The notes beneath the pieces are model-generated. The model ran no database searches. It was given only the letters and a program-made list of their open reading frames with translations, and was not told where the DNA came from. The position numbers were made by a program, and so were the translations under genes. Below are positions 52,341 to 60,236 of a DNA stretch of 64,000 nt, in pieces. Source of the stretch: JAGNLA01 sp964472265 (GTDB lineage: Bacteria; Caldisericota; Caldisericia; JAAYUI01); NCBI GenBank assembly GCA_964472265.1, contig CAYYJO010000002.1, positions 1 to 64,000 on the forward strand, given 5' to 3'. Every line of letters starts with the position of its first letter. The stretch's first letter is position 1.

Positions 52341-54251
52341 CTATTCAATGGTTTTTTCTTCAATCTCTTTGCAGATCCTTTCAAGGAGTTCCGCCTTCTT
52401 CATCACGCCAAGGTCACCCTTGCCATGTCTTCTGACTGAGACTGTTCCGGCTTCAGCTTCTTTGGCTCCAACCACGACAGCGTAAGGAATTTTCTTGAGT
52501 TCTGAATTCCTGATCTTTGCGTTCATGCGCTCCGAGCCAGTATCGACTTCAACTCTGACGCCCTTTTCTTCAAACTCTTTTTTTATTTGGTGACAATAGT
52601 CTAGCACACCGTCAACAATTGGAATGACCGACACCTGCTGCGGAGCCAGCCAGACCGGGAATGCACCGCCGTAATGCTCGATGAGGCAACCCATGAAGCG
52701 CTCAAGCGAACCGAGAAGCGCCCTGTGGACAACGTACGGTTCGTGCTCCTTGCCGTCTTCGCCGGTATATTTGAGGCCAAACCTAGCCGGCATGTTGAAA
52801 TCAAACTGGCAGGTTGTGCACTGCCACGGCCTGTCGAAAGCGTCGACTATCTTGATGTCTATTTTCGGGCCATAGAAAGCTCCACCGCCTTCATCGATCT
52901 TGTATGCAAGACCCATCTGCTTGAGGGCAACCGCAAGCGTTTCTTCGGCGACATTCCATCTTTCAACGTCACCGACGAACTTTTCCGGGTTTCTGGTGGA
53001 GAGATAAACATCATATTTTTTGAAGCCGAAGGTTTTGAGCAAATGTATTGCGAATTCGACAACGTTTGTGACCTCTGACTGGAGCTGTTCAGGTGTGCAG
53101 TAGATGTGTGCATCATCCTGTGTAAAACCCCTGACGCGGAGAAGACCATGGAGTACACCGGATTTTTCGAATCTGTAAACCGTACCAAGCTCGGCCGTTC
53201 TGTATGGAAGATCGCGGTATGACCTTATTTTTTGCTGATAGTTCATCATGTGGAACGGACAGTTCATCGGTCTGACGTAATAATCAACGTTTTCGAGCTC
53301 CATCTTTGGGTACATGCCATCCTTGTAGAAACCAAGGTGACCTGATGTCTGCCAGAGTTGTGCCTTTCCGATATGCGGGGTGTAGATAATTTTGTAGCCA
53401 CGTTTTCTGTGTTCTGCACGCCAGAAGTCCTCGATTATTTCTCGAACCTGCGCGCCGTTTGGCATCCAGATGGCCAGTCCACCGCCAACAGTCTCTTCGA
53501 TTGTGAACAGTTCAAGCTCCTTGCCAAGCAGTCTGTGGTCGCGCTTTGCCAGCTCCTCGAGCTTTTTGAGGTGAGCCTCAAGTGATTCCCTTGAGTTGAA
53601 GGCTGTGCCATAAATCCTTGTGAGCATCTGCCTTTTTTCATCACCACGCCAGTACGCACCGGCAATGCTCATGAGTTTGAAATTGCCAAGATATTTTGAC
53701 GATGGAACATGAGGCCCCCTGCAAAGATCGATGAAATCGCCAAGTTCATAGAAAGAAACGGTGTCATCCTTAATCTCCTCAAGGATCTCAACCTTGAACA
53801 AGTCACCTCTTTCCCTGAAATAGTTGATGGCTTCTATCCTGTTCCAGTCTTTGCGGACAAACTTCAAGTCATCTTTCACAATTTTTTTCATCTCCGCTTC
53901 AATCTTTGCAAGGTCTTCCTCAAGAAGCTGGCATGGAAGCATGAGGTCGTAGTAAAAACCATCCTTGATTGACGGGCCAATGGCAAACTTTGTACCCGGA
54001 TACAGATGAAGGATCGCACAGGCCATCAAATGTGAGGTCGAGTGGAGGAGAATGTCCTGTCCTTCAGGAGTGTCCGATGTTATGGGTGTAAATGTAGTGT
54101 CGGTTGTCAGCTTTGTTGACATATCAATCTGTCTGTCACCCACTTTCACGGCAACGACATCCTTTGTGGACATCTCAAGGGCTTTCAGCGCCTGAAAGAC
54201 ATTTGATCCTGATTCCAACTCGACTGATTTTTCACCGACAGTAACTTTCAT
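52341..54251 (-). CDS. thrS: Threonyl-tRNA synthetase
   Basis: This protein charges tRNA-Thr and edits Ser-tRNA. The 636-residue class II enzyme has an N-terminal TGS domain (about 1-60), the editing domain with HSTSHLMACAILHL (HxxxH) and DLCRGPHVPSS, and the catalytic core (motif 2 in YRFEKSGVLHGLLRVRGFTQD; motif 3 in VHRALLGSLERFMGCLIEHY). A C-terminal anticodon-binding domain follows. AAGGAGGAACA precedes the ATG. There is no room for a T-box leader because the HD gene ends 9 bp upstream. Confidence 0.97.
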   Translation of the reverse strand: MKVTVGEKSVELESGSNVFQALKALEMSTKDVVAVKVGDRQIDMSTKLTTDTTFTPITSDTPEGQDILLHSTSHLMACAILHLYPGTKFAIGPSIKDGFYYDLMLPCQLLEEDLAKIEAEMKKIVKDDLKFVRKDWNRIEAINYFRERGDLFKVEILEEIKDDTVSFYELGDFIDLCRGPHVPSSKYLGNFKLMSIAGAYWRGDEKRQMLTRIYGTAFNSRESLEAHLKKLEELAKRDHRLLGKELELFTIEETVGGGLAIWMPNGAQVREIIEDFWRAEHRKRGYKIIYTPHIGKAQLWQTSGHLGFYKDGMYPKMELENVDYYVRPMNCPFHMMNYQQKIRSYRDLPYRTAELGTVYRFEKSGVLHGLLRVRGFTQDDAHIYCTPEQLQSEVTNVVEFAIHLLKTFGFKKYDVYLSTRNPEKFVGDVERWNVAEETLAVALKQMGLAYKIDEGGGAFYGPKIDIKIVDAFDRPWQCTTCQFDFNMPARFGLKYTGEDGKEHEPYVVHRALLGSLERFMGCLIEHYGGAFPVWLAPQQVSVIPIVDGVLDYCHQIKKEFEEKGVRVEVDTGSERMNAKIRNSELKKIPYAVVVGAKEAEAGTVSVRRHGKGDLGVMKKAELLERICKEIEEKTIE

Positions 54252-54260
54252 TGTTCCTCC

Positions 54261-54914
54261 TTACAAAATTTTTGAGCCGTTTATGTTTAGCTCGAACTCA
54301 CAGCCAAGGAAAATGGCTGAAGACCTCATTGCAATCATTCTTCCTGCAAAGATTTCAAGATAGTCTGCAACACAGGCAATCTTTTCATCCAGAACAAGCC
54401 TGAGGCTGATCTTCCTGTATTCGATGGCGACGATACTCTCCGTCACGGCAAAGTTTACACGATCATGGATATCTTTTTCAACATCCGCAGATTTCCTTAT
54501 CCTCGACCTTCTCACGTCAGCCTTGTCGGCCATGATGACAACGGCAGTAGTTACATTGGTTATCACCGGTTGTTCCTCGTCATGGTTTGCAATGGCTGAA
54601 AGGATTTTGGCCAGCTCTGCAGGTTCGACGCCATATCTCATCAGGATTGGCACAACAATTGCCGCACCGACCTGACCATGCATCTGTCTACCTGTGAGGT
54701 TGCCGATGTCATGGAGATAGGCTGCAATTGTTGCAATGTTGGTTTCCTTCTTGGCCAGACCCAGTCCGTTGCATATTTTGAGGGCATAGTCGGCAACCGT
54801 TGCAGCATGGGTCAAACCATGTTCGGTTATTCCAAGTTTCTCGGTCGTGTAGTCAGATTCCTTGAGCAGTTCGATAATAAAAGGGTCATTGGTCACATTG
54901 GACAGCGTCATCAT
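54261..54914 (-). CDS. HD-domain phosphohydrolase
   Basis: From ATG 54914 the 217-residue protein has the HD metal set: GLTHAATV, YLHDIGN, an additional MHGQVGA histidine, NHDEE and IMADKADV. Such domains hydrolyse phosphodiesters or phosphomonoesters of nucleotides; the substrate is unknown. The start follows GGAGG and overlaps the tgt 3' end by 29 bp. A longer frame reaches 55046 inside tgt and is not family-like. It precedes thrS by 9 bp. Confidence 0.86.
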   Translation of the reverse strand: MMTLSNVTNDPFIIELLKESDYTTEKLGITEHGLTHAATVADYALKICNGLGLAKKETNIATIAAYLHDIGNLTGRQMHGQVGAAIVVPILMRYGVEPAELAKILSAIANHDEEQPVITNVTTAVVIMADKADVRRSRIRKSADVEKDIHDRVNFAVTESIVAIEYRKISLRLVLDEKIACVADYLEIFAGRMIAMRSSAIFLGCEFELNINGSKIL

Positions 54915-56016
54915 TTTGGCTAATCCTCCATTCAAGCCACTTCTCCTTGTAGGAGCCAAACGTTCCGTCAAAAATTGCCTGCCTTGCGCCGTCAACCACT
55001 GTTTTAAGAAAGTGGATGTTGTGGATGGTTGCAAGCGTTGCGGCAAGCATCTCGTGAGATTTGAAAAGATGCCTCAGGTATGCCTTTGAATAATTTCTGC
55101 ACGTGTAGCATGAACATTTTTCATCGATTGGAGAAAAGTCAGAAGCCCATTTTGAGCGGGTGATGTTTATTGCGCCATCGTCGGTCATCACAGCGCCGTT
55201 TCTTCCAAGTCTTGTGGGCAGGACGCAGTCAAACATATCGATTCCTTCGGCAATTCCCTGAATGATACCGGCCGGGTCGCCAACACCCATGAGGTAACGG
55301 GGCTTGTTTTGTGGCAGCCTTGGTACCACAACTTCAAGGATTTCGCCTGCAACGTCCAGCGGTTCGCCCACAGAGAGCGATCCAACGGCAAATCCATCAA
55401 AATCCATTGCCGTCAGAACGTCGGCTGACCAGGCACGATCGGCCAGATCAAAACCTCCCTGCACAATGGCAAACATCAGCTGATCCGGTCTCGTTCTGGC
55501 CTCAAGCGAACGCTTAGCCCACCTGTGCGTGATTTCGGTGAAGTGTTTGGCACGCTTCTGATCCATCGGATATTTGGTGCAGATGTCGAGAACCATGATG
55601 ATGTCGGCACCAAGCTGCTCCTGAATTGAAACGGCAAGCTCCGGGCTTAGAAAATGTTTGGAACCGTCGAGGTAAGATTTGAATTCGACACCCTCTTCTG
55701 TTATCTCACGCAAGGAAGACTGGCTCATAACCTGGAATCCACCTGAATCGGTCAGGATTGAGTGCGGCCAGTTCATGAATTTGTGAAGTCCACCGGCATT
55801 CTGGACAATTTCCGCTCCAGGCTGAAGCATTAGGTGGTATGTGTTGCCAAGGATCAGCCTGAAACCAATATCAGAGACCTGTTCAGGCGTGAGGGATTTG
55901 ACGGTTGCCTGGGTTCCAACCGGCATGAAAACAGGTGTTTCTATTGTACCGTGAGCGGTTTTCAGAAGTCCGGCACGGGCTTTGCCTGATTTTGCCTGAA
56001 GTTCATAACAGCTCAT
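54886..56016 (-). CDS. tgt: Queuine tRNA-ribosyltransferase (tRNA-guanine transglycosylase)
   Basis: Tgt swaps guanine-34 of GUN-anticodon tRNAs for preQ1 (bacterial enzyme) on the way to queuosine. The 376-residue TIM-barrel protein has LILGNTYHLMLQPG, LTDSGGFQVMS with a catalytic Asp, YLMGVGDPAGI, the nucleophile region DMFDCVLPTRLGRNG and the zinc motif CSCYTC with a later His. It overlaps the malic enzyme gene by 4 bp. A QueT-type importer gene at 24 kb suggests that the base or a precursor is salvaged. Confidence 0.97.
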   Translation of the reverse strand: MSCYELQAKSGKARAGLLKTAHGTIETPVFMPVGTQATVKSLTPEQVSDIGFRLILGNTYHLMLQPGAEIVQNAGGLHKFMNWPHSILTDSGGFQVMSQSSLREITEEGVEFKSYLDGSKHFLSPELAVSIQEQLGADIIMVLDICTKYPMDQKRAKHFTEITHRWAKRSLEARTRPDQLMFAIVQGGFDLADRAWSADVLTAMDFDGFAVGSLSVGEPLDVAGEILEVVVPRLPQNKPRYLMGVGDPAGIIQGIAEGIDMFDCVLPTRLGRNGAVMTDDGAINITRSKWASDFSPIDEKCSCYTCRNYSKAYLRHLFKSHEMLAATLATIHNIHFLKTVVDGARQAIFDGTFGSYKEKWLEWRISQNDDAVQCDQ

Positions 56017-57257
56017 CTACCGGCAAGCCTCTCATCAATGTTTTTATAAACCTGTTCGAGTGGAATGCCAATTCTTGCAACATTTGAATCAAAAGCTGCT
56101 TTTGCTACAGCTTTTGCCACGGCCGTTGCAACTCCTGCCCTGAACGGCTCGACGATAATATTTCCAGGATTCAGTTCGTTTTCAGGAAGGAGGTCAGCGA
56201 TTGCCTTTGCTGCTGCAGTCTTCATTTCTTCATTGATGTGCCTTGCCCTTGAGTCCAGTGCGCCCCTCATGATGCCGGGGAATGCGAGAAGGTTGTTGAT
56301 CTGGTTTGGCAAATCCGATCGACCTGTGCCAACGATTGCAGCTCCACCAGCAATTGCCTCTGCCGGCTCGATATCGGGGTCAGGATTTGAGAGCGGGAAA
56401 CAGATCGGGTTCTTGTTCATCTTCGCAATATCGTCCCTGTTTATCAGACCCGGACACGCCGCACCGATGAAAACATCGGCTCCAACAAGGGCTTCTCCGA
56501 GAGTTCCCTTGAAGTTGTCCTTGTTTGTAATCTTCACAAGTTCGTCCATGTAAGCCATCCAGTGGGTTCCGCGTCCAGCGTAGACAGCGCCACCCCTGTC
56601 ACACATCACAATATTTCCGGCGCCTGCAGCAACAAGCAGTTTCGCAATTGCCGATCCTGCAGCCCCGGCTCCTGAAATGACGATCTTGAGATTGCCAATT
56701 TTTCTGTTTTGCAGCTTGAGTGCGTTTTCAAGCGCAGCCAAAACAACAACGGCTGTTCCGTGCTGGTCGTCATGAAAAACCGGAATGTCAAGTTCTTTCT
56801 TCAGGGCAGCCTCGATTTCAAAGCAGTTGGGAATCTGGATGTCTTCGAGGTTTATTCCGCCAAAGATTGGTTCACAGGCTTTCATCGTTTTTATGAATTC
56901 CTCGTTTGAGCGAGAATTAAGGCACAGAGGAAATGCGTCGACATCACCATATTCCTTGAAGAGTGCGCATTTGCCTTCCATAACCGGAATTGATGCCTCG
57001 GCTCCAATGTTTCCAAGTCCGAGCACCCTGCTTCCGTCTGTTGCGACAGCTATCGTGTTGCCCTTGATGGTGTAATCGTAAACTGATTTTGTGTCCTTCG
57101 ATATCTCTCTGCAAGGCTGAGCGACACCGGGAGTGTACCATACCGAGAGGGCGTGTCTTGACCTCAAGTCCGCTTTCACCCTTGTCTCGATTTTACCGTG
57201 GTGCTTCCTGTGAAGCTCCAGCGCCTCGATGTCATATTTTCCGAGCTGTCTTTCCAT
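56013..57257 (-). CDS. Malate dehydrogenase (oxaloacetate-decarboxylating), malic enzyme
   Basis: Malic enzyme converts malate to pyruvate and CO2 with NAD(P) reduction. From ATG 57257 the 414-residue protein is of the short bacterial type, without a phosphotransacetylase domain. It shows VWYTPGVAQPCREI, TDGSRVLGLGNIG, PVFHDDQHGTAVVVLAAL and the NAD-binding GAGAAGSAIAKLL. The start follows AGAGG by 6 nt; the frame runs on to 57425 but crosses the promoter and lacks family similarity. It is the first gene of the long minus-strand operon and ends in an ATGA overlap with tgt. Confidence 0.95.
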   Translation of the reverse strand: MERQLGKYDIEALELHRKHHGKIETRVKADLRSRHALSVWYTPGVAQPCREISKDTKSVYDYTIKGNTIAVATDGSRVLGLGNIGAEASIPVMEGKCALFKEYGDVDAFPLCLNSRSNEEFIKTMKACEPIFGGINLEDIQIPNCFEIEAALKKELDIPVFHDDQHGTAVVVLAALENALKLQNRKIGNLKIVISGAGAAGSAIAKLLVAAGAGNIVMCDRGGAVYAGRGTHWMAYMDELVKITNKDNFKGTLGEALVGADVFIGAACPGLINRDDIAKMNKNPICFPLSNPDPDIEPAEAIAGGAAIVGTGRSDLPNQINNLLAFPGIMRGALDSRARHINEEMKTAAAKAIADLLPENELNPGNIIVEPFRAGVATAVAKAVAKAAFDSNVARIGIPLEQVYKNIDERLAGR

Positions 57258-57279
57258 TGTTGGCCTCTCTGTTCGAACC

Positions 57280-57307
57280 ATTCTACCGTTATTGGCAACC
57301 CTTGCAA
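57280..57307 (-). promoter_or_regulatory. Promoter of the 20-gene minus-strand operon
   Basis: On the minus strand TTGCAA (57307-57302) and TAGAAT (57285-57280) are 16 bp apart. The predicted leader of about 15 nt ends in AGAGG and the malic enzyme ATG at 57257. Confidence 0.55.
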
Positions 57308-57348
57308 ACAAACAATTGGAAAAGCTGCACAGCCAATTTTCTCTTAAC

Positions 57349-57377
57349 TTGACAACAAACACAACGCTTGCTAATCT
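57349..57377 (+). promoter_or_regulatory. Promoter of infC-rpmI-rplT
   Basis: TTGACA (57349-57354) and TAATCT (57372-57377) are 17 bp apart, giving a leader of about 84 nt before the proposed infC start codon. It is divergent to the malic enzyme operon promoter. Confidence 0.8.
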
Positions 57378-57437
57378 TGAAAGCAAGTGATGGTCGAGGC
57401 CATCCGCCTGTCGGTGGAAATCCACAGGTCAAATCTG

Positions 57438-57467
57438 ATGCGGTACGCATTAACCTTGGAGGTTAAT
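57438..57467 (+). promoter_or_regulatory. infC leader hairpins sequestering the Shine-Dalgarno sequence
   Basis: ATTAACCT (57449-57456) pairs perfectly with AGGTTAAT (57460-57467) around a 3-nt loop. This hides the GGAGG (57458-57462) and ends right before the start codon. A second hairpin, ATGCG (57438-57442) with CGCAT (57446-57450), shares two bases with the first, so the two may alternate. Translation control of infC by IF3 or L20 is known elsewhere and is inferred here. Confidence 0.65.
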
Positions 57468-58028
57468 ATCGAAAAGAGATTGAGAATCAATAAGGAGATT
57501 CGCGCACGCGAGGTCAGGCTTATTGATGACGAAGGCCAGCAGGTCGGAGTCGTGGACATCAGGAAAGCCCTGGAAATGGCGGTTCTCGCCGGCACAGACC
57601 TTGTTGAAATCTCCCCGACCAGCAACCCACCGGTTTGCAAGCTTTTGGATTACGGCAAATACCGGTACGAACTTGAAAAGAAGGCTAAAGAAAATAAACG
57701 CAAGCAGGCTCAGACCGAACTGAAGGAAATGCAGTTCAGGCTGAGGGTTGACATCGGCGATTACCAGACAAAGCTTGGCCATGTCAAACGTTTCCTGTTG
57801 GCAGGCGACAAGGCGAAGGTCGTCATCCGCTTCCGCGGAAGAGAGATGCAGCACAAGGATCAGGGATTTGAACTGCTCCAGAAGATTGCATCAGACGTTT
57901 CAAACCTTGGAACCATAGAACAGCAGCCAAAACTTGAGGGCAGGAACATGGTCATGATTCTTAGCCCGACAAAGCAAAAGGAGATCAGCAATGCCAAAAC
58001 TAAAGACGAAAACAAGGAGCTCAGTTAA
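57468..58028 (+). CDS. infC: Translation initiation factor IF-3, probable AUC start codon
   Basis: IF-3 keeps 30S subunits free and proofreads initiator tRNA. The protein has the classic opening LRINKEIRAREVRLIDDEG, then LVEISPTSNPPVCKLLDYGKYRYE, and the C-terminal domain with VKRFLLAGDKAKVVIRFRGRE. I place the start at ATC 57468 (186 residues): GGAGG lies 5 nt before it, the conserved N-terminus begins there, and infC uses rare AUU/AUC/AUA starts in many bacteria. The frame stays open to GTG 57387, which would add 27 non-conserved residues. Its 3' end overlaps rpmI by 38 bp. Confidence 0.93.
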   Translation: MEKRLRINKEIRAREVRLIDDEGQQVGVVDIRKALEMAVLAGTDLVEISPTSNPPVCKLLDYGKYRYELEKKAKENKRKQAQTELKEMQFRLRVDIGDYQTKLGHVKRFLLAGDKAKVVIRFRGREMQHKDQGFELLQKIASDVSNLGTIEQQPKLEGRNMVMILSPTKQKEISNAKTKDENKELS

Positions 58029-58248
58029 AAAACGCTTCAGGATCACCGGTTCCGGCAAGATCCGCTGTCAGGGTGCAGGCGCATCCCACATCAGAGGCAG
58101 AAAGACCAAGAAGTACCTGAAGGAAAAGATGAGACTCCAGGAAGTTGACAAAACCAACGTCTCAATGCTCCGTTGCCTTCTTCCAAACGGCATCAAGGGC
58201 AGGAAGATCAGGGTTGGCAAGCAGGAGATGAAGGAGGAGCAGGCATGA
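57991..58248 (+). CDS. rpmI: Ribosomal protein L35
   Basis: The 85-residue protein has the L35 pattern MPKLKTKTRSSVKKRFRITG SGK followed by the basic central region, but is about 20 residues longer than usual. The extra part is a charged C-terminal tail (GRKIRVGKQEMKEEQA). AAGGAG lies 7 nt before the ATG, inside the end of infC. It overlaps rplT by 4 bp. Confidence 0.93.
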   Translation: MPKLKTKTRSSVKKRFRITGSGKIRCQGAGASHIRGRKTKKYLKEKMRLQEVDKTNVSMLRCLLPNGIKGRKIRVGKQEMKEEQA

Positions 58249-58595
58249 GGATTAAAACCGGTGTCATCTCAATCAAGAAAAGAAGGAAAATATTAAAGAG
58301 AGCCTCGGGCTTCTTCGGTGCAGCCCACAGGAGATACAAGGTGGCCAAAGAACAGGTAATGCACGCCATGCGTTACGAGTTCGTGCACAGAAGGCAGAGA
58401 AGAAGAGACTTCAGAAGACTCTGGATCTCAAGAATCAATGCAGCGGCAAGACTCAACGGCATCACCTACAGCAGGCTCATTGACGGTCTCACAAAGGCCG
58501 GCGCAGATGTTGACAGGAAGATCCTCGCAAAGATCGCAATCGAAGACAACGCAGCATTTGCAAAATATGTAGAACTGGCAAAGGCAAATCTCTAA
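58245..58595 (+). CDS. rplT: Ribosomal protein L20
   Basis: The 116-residue protein is full length: MRIKTGVISIKKRRKILKRA, then GFFGAAHRRYKVAKEQVMHA and RRDFRRLWISRINAAAR. L20 is needed early in 50S assembly and represses this operon in several bacteria. The start is ATG 58245, overlapping the rpmI stop as ATGA; the frame reaches 58173 but that part lies inside rpmI. Confidence 0.97.
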   Translation: MRIKTGVISIKKRRKILKRASGFFGAAHRRYKVAKEQVMHAMRYEFVHRRQRRRDFRRLWISRINAAARLNGITYSRLIDGLTKAGADVDRKILAKIAIEDNAAFAKYVELAKANL

Positions 58596-58601
58596 TATCC
58601 A

Positions 58602-59918
58602 ATGCCAAGACTTTTTGGTACTGACGGCGTCCGGGGTGAATATGGAACAACGCTCACCCCGGAGCTTGTTTTAAAGATAGCCGACTCTGCCGCCCGTTTT
58701 TTTGACAGGGCAGAAAAGGTTCTGCTCATCGGCAGGGACACAAGAATATCCGGTCCAGAGATTGAAAGTCTGCTAGCCAAAGGATTCGTTGGCAACGGTT
58801 GGAAAGTAATCAATGCAGGAATAATTCCGACTCCGGGACTTGCAAGGCTTTGCCGTGAAACCGGTTATTACGGTGCCGTTATTTCAGCCTCCCACAACCC
58901 AATCCACGACAATGGCATTAAATTTTTCTCACCCAAAGGCATCAAACTTCTCGATGAAGAGGAAGATGCAATTGAATCCATGCTCCGCAACGATCCTAAC
59001 GGTCATGATGCCGTTCACGGTTCACACCAGACCGATGAGATGTGGAGAAAATATGCTTCAGAGCTAATTGGTGATGTCTGTGTAAATCTATCTGGCAAAA
59101 AAATCGTTTTAGACTGCGCTTTTGGTGCTACCTGCTTTTCAGCACCATATGTATTCAAAAATCTCGGCGCAGAAGTAATTTCAATGGGCGATGCCCCCGA
59201 CGGAAACCTTATCAATGTCAAGTGCGGTTCAACCGACCCTGAGAAGATGTGCAACCTTGTCAGGGAAAATGGAGCCTGGATGGGCTTTGCTTTCGACGGT
59301 GACGGTGATCGCTGCATGGCTTGCGACCACGAAGGCAATCTTGTAGACGGTGACAAAATGATGGGGATCATCGCAACTCACTTCAAGGGAAAACGCCTGC
59401 CAAACAACATCATCATCACAACCGTCATGACAAACATGGGCCTTGAAGAATACCTTGAAAACCACGGAATCAAAATGGGCAGAGCCCAGGTCGGCGACCG
59501 CTACGTTTATCAGATGATGCTTGAAACCGGCGCAAACCTCGGTGGTGAGCAGTCCGGGCACGTCATAATCTCAGATCGCGTCACAACAGGCGATGGAACC
59601 CTGACAGCGCTGACACTTGCCGAATCACTCATTGGCCTTGGGAAAACCCTCAAGGAAGCCTCAGAAGAAATACCGACATACCCACAAATCCTGATCAACG
59701 TGAAGGTCAGGAACAAAGAAGAGGTGCTAAACTCAGGCATCGTTGAGGAACTCACACAAAAAGCCAGCAAAGAGCTTGAAGGTCATGGCAGAATCCTCAT
59801 CAGACCGTCAGGCACTGAACCAAAAATCAGGGTAATGGTTGAAGCGTCCAGCCAAAAGCTTTGCGAAACTGTCGTTAACGAGTCTGCAAACCAGATAAAA
59901 TCAAGATTCGGAATATAA
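58602..59918 (+). CDS. glmM: Phosphoglucosamine mutase
   Basis: GlmM converts glucosamine-6-phosphate to glucosamine-1-phosphate, the step after GlmS in UDP-GlcNAc synthesis. The 438-residue protein has the GlmM opening RLFGTDGVRGEYG, the phospho-Ser loop ISASHNPIHDNGIKFF, metal loop FAFDGDGDRCMA, sugar-binding GGEQSGHVI and phosphate-binding RPSGTEPKIRVM. It begins 6 bp after rplT without a Shine-Dalgarno sequence, so it may depend on read-through or coupling from rplT. Confidence 0.95.
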   Translation: MPRLFGTDGVRGEYGTTLTPELVLKIADSAARFFDRAEKVLLIGRDTRISGPEIESLLAKGFVGNGWKVINAGIIPTPGLARLCRETGYYGAVISASHNPIHDNGIKFFSPKGIKLLDEEEDAIESMLRNDPNGHDAVHGSHQTDEMWRKYASELIGDVCVNLSGKKIVLDCAFGATCFSAPYVFKNLGAEVISMGDAPDGNLINVKCGSTDPEKMCNLVRENGAWMGFAFDGDGDRCMACDHEGNLVDGDKMMGIIATHFKGKRLPNNIIITTVMTNMGLEEYLENHGIKMGRAQVGDRYVYQMMLETGANLGGEQSGHVIISDRVTTGDGTLTALTLAESLIGLGKTLKEASEEIPTYPQILINVKVRNKEEVLNSGIVEELTQKASKELEGHGRILIRPSGTEPKIRVMVEASSQKLCETVVNESANQIKSRFGI

Positions 59919-59952
59919 AAAATCACGAGTTGAATCTTGTGTCAAAGTGATC

Positions 59953-60192
59953 ATGAATACAGACAGCAAACTTTCATGCATGGCCTTCAAGGCTGAAGAA
60001 CAGTCACTTGGCTGGACATCAAGCCAAACAGGATTTGAACTGCTCATGAGTGTGCTTGAAAAAGCCATGGCATGGATAGCGGAAGATGGAATCGATGCAA
60101 AATCTGTTAGTCATGACATAACCAAATATTCAAGCGCCGGCATCGTCGTGCTTCAAGCCACTGTCGTAGTTTTCTATAAAGAGCAACTCTGA
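59953..60192 (+). CDS. Small uncharacterised protein
   Basis: The 79-residue protein is not one I recognise. It has a predicted helix-rich middle (FELLMSVLEKAMAWIAEDG) and a C-terminal strand (AGIVVLQATVVVFYKE), with no signal peptide or membrane helix. Neither the ATG at 59953 nor a GTG two codons earlier has a ribosome-binding site, and I see no promoter 6-8 nt upstream. It lies 34 bp after glmM on the same strand. Coding is likely from its length and uninterrupted position, but uncertain. Confidence 0.5.
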   Translation: MNTDSKLSCMAFKAEEQSLGWTSSQTGFELLMSVLEKAMAWIAEDGIDAKSVSHDITKYSSAGIVVLQATVVVFYKEQL

Positions 60193-60203
60193 AAATTCCG
60201 TCC

Positions 60204-60230
60204 TTGAATTCTCAACCATAGCGGTAAAAT
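60204..60230 (+). promoter_or_regulatory. Leaderless promoter of the lipoprotein gene
   Basis: TTGAAT (60204-60209) and TAAAAT (60225-60230) are 15 bp apart, one base short of the usual spacing. Only 6 nt separate the -10 box from ATG 60237, and no Shine-Dalgarno sequence is present. Confidence 0.6.
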
Positions 60231-60236
60231 CGTCTT

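Noticed and set aside
54252..54260. T-box leader upstream of thrS
   Set aside because: The HD-domain gene ends 9 bp before thrS, so no T-box leader can fit.
57258..57425. 56-residue N-terminal extension of malic enzyme
   Set aside because: It crosses the operon promoter and has no similarity to malic enzymes; ATG 57257 has a ribosome-binding site.
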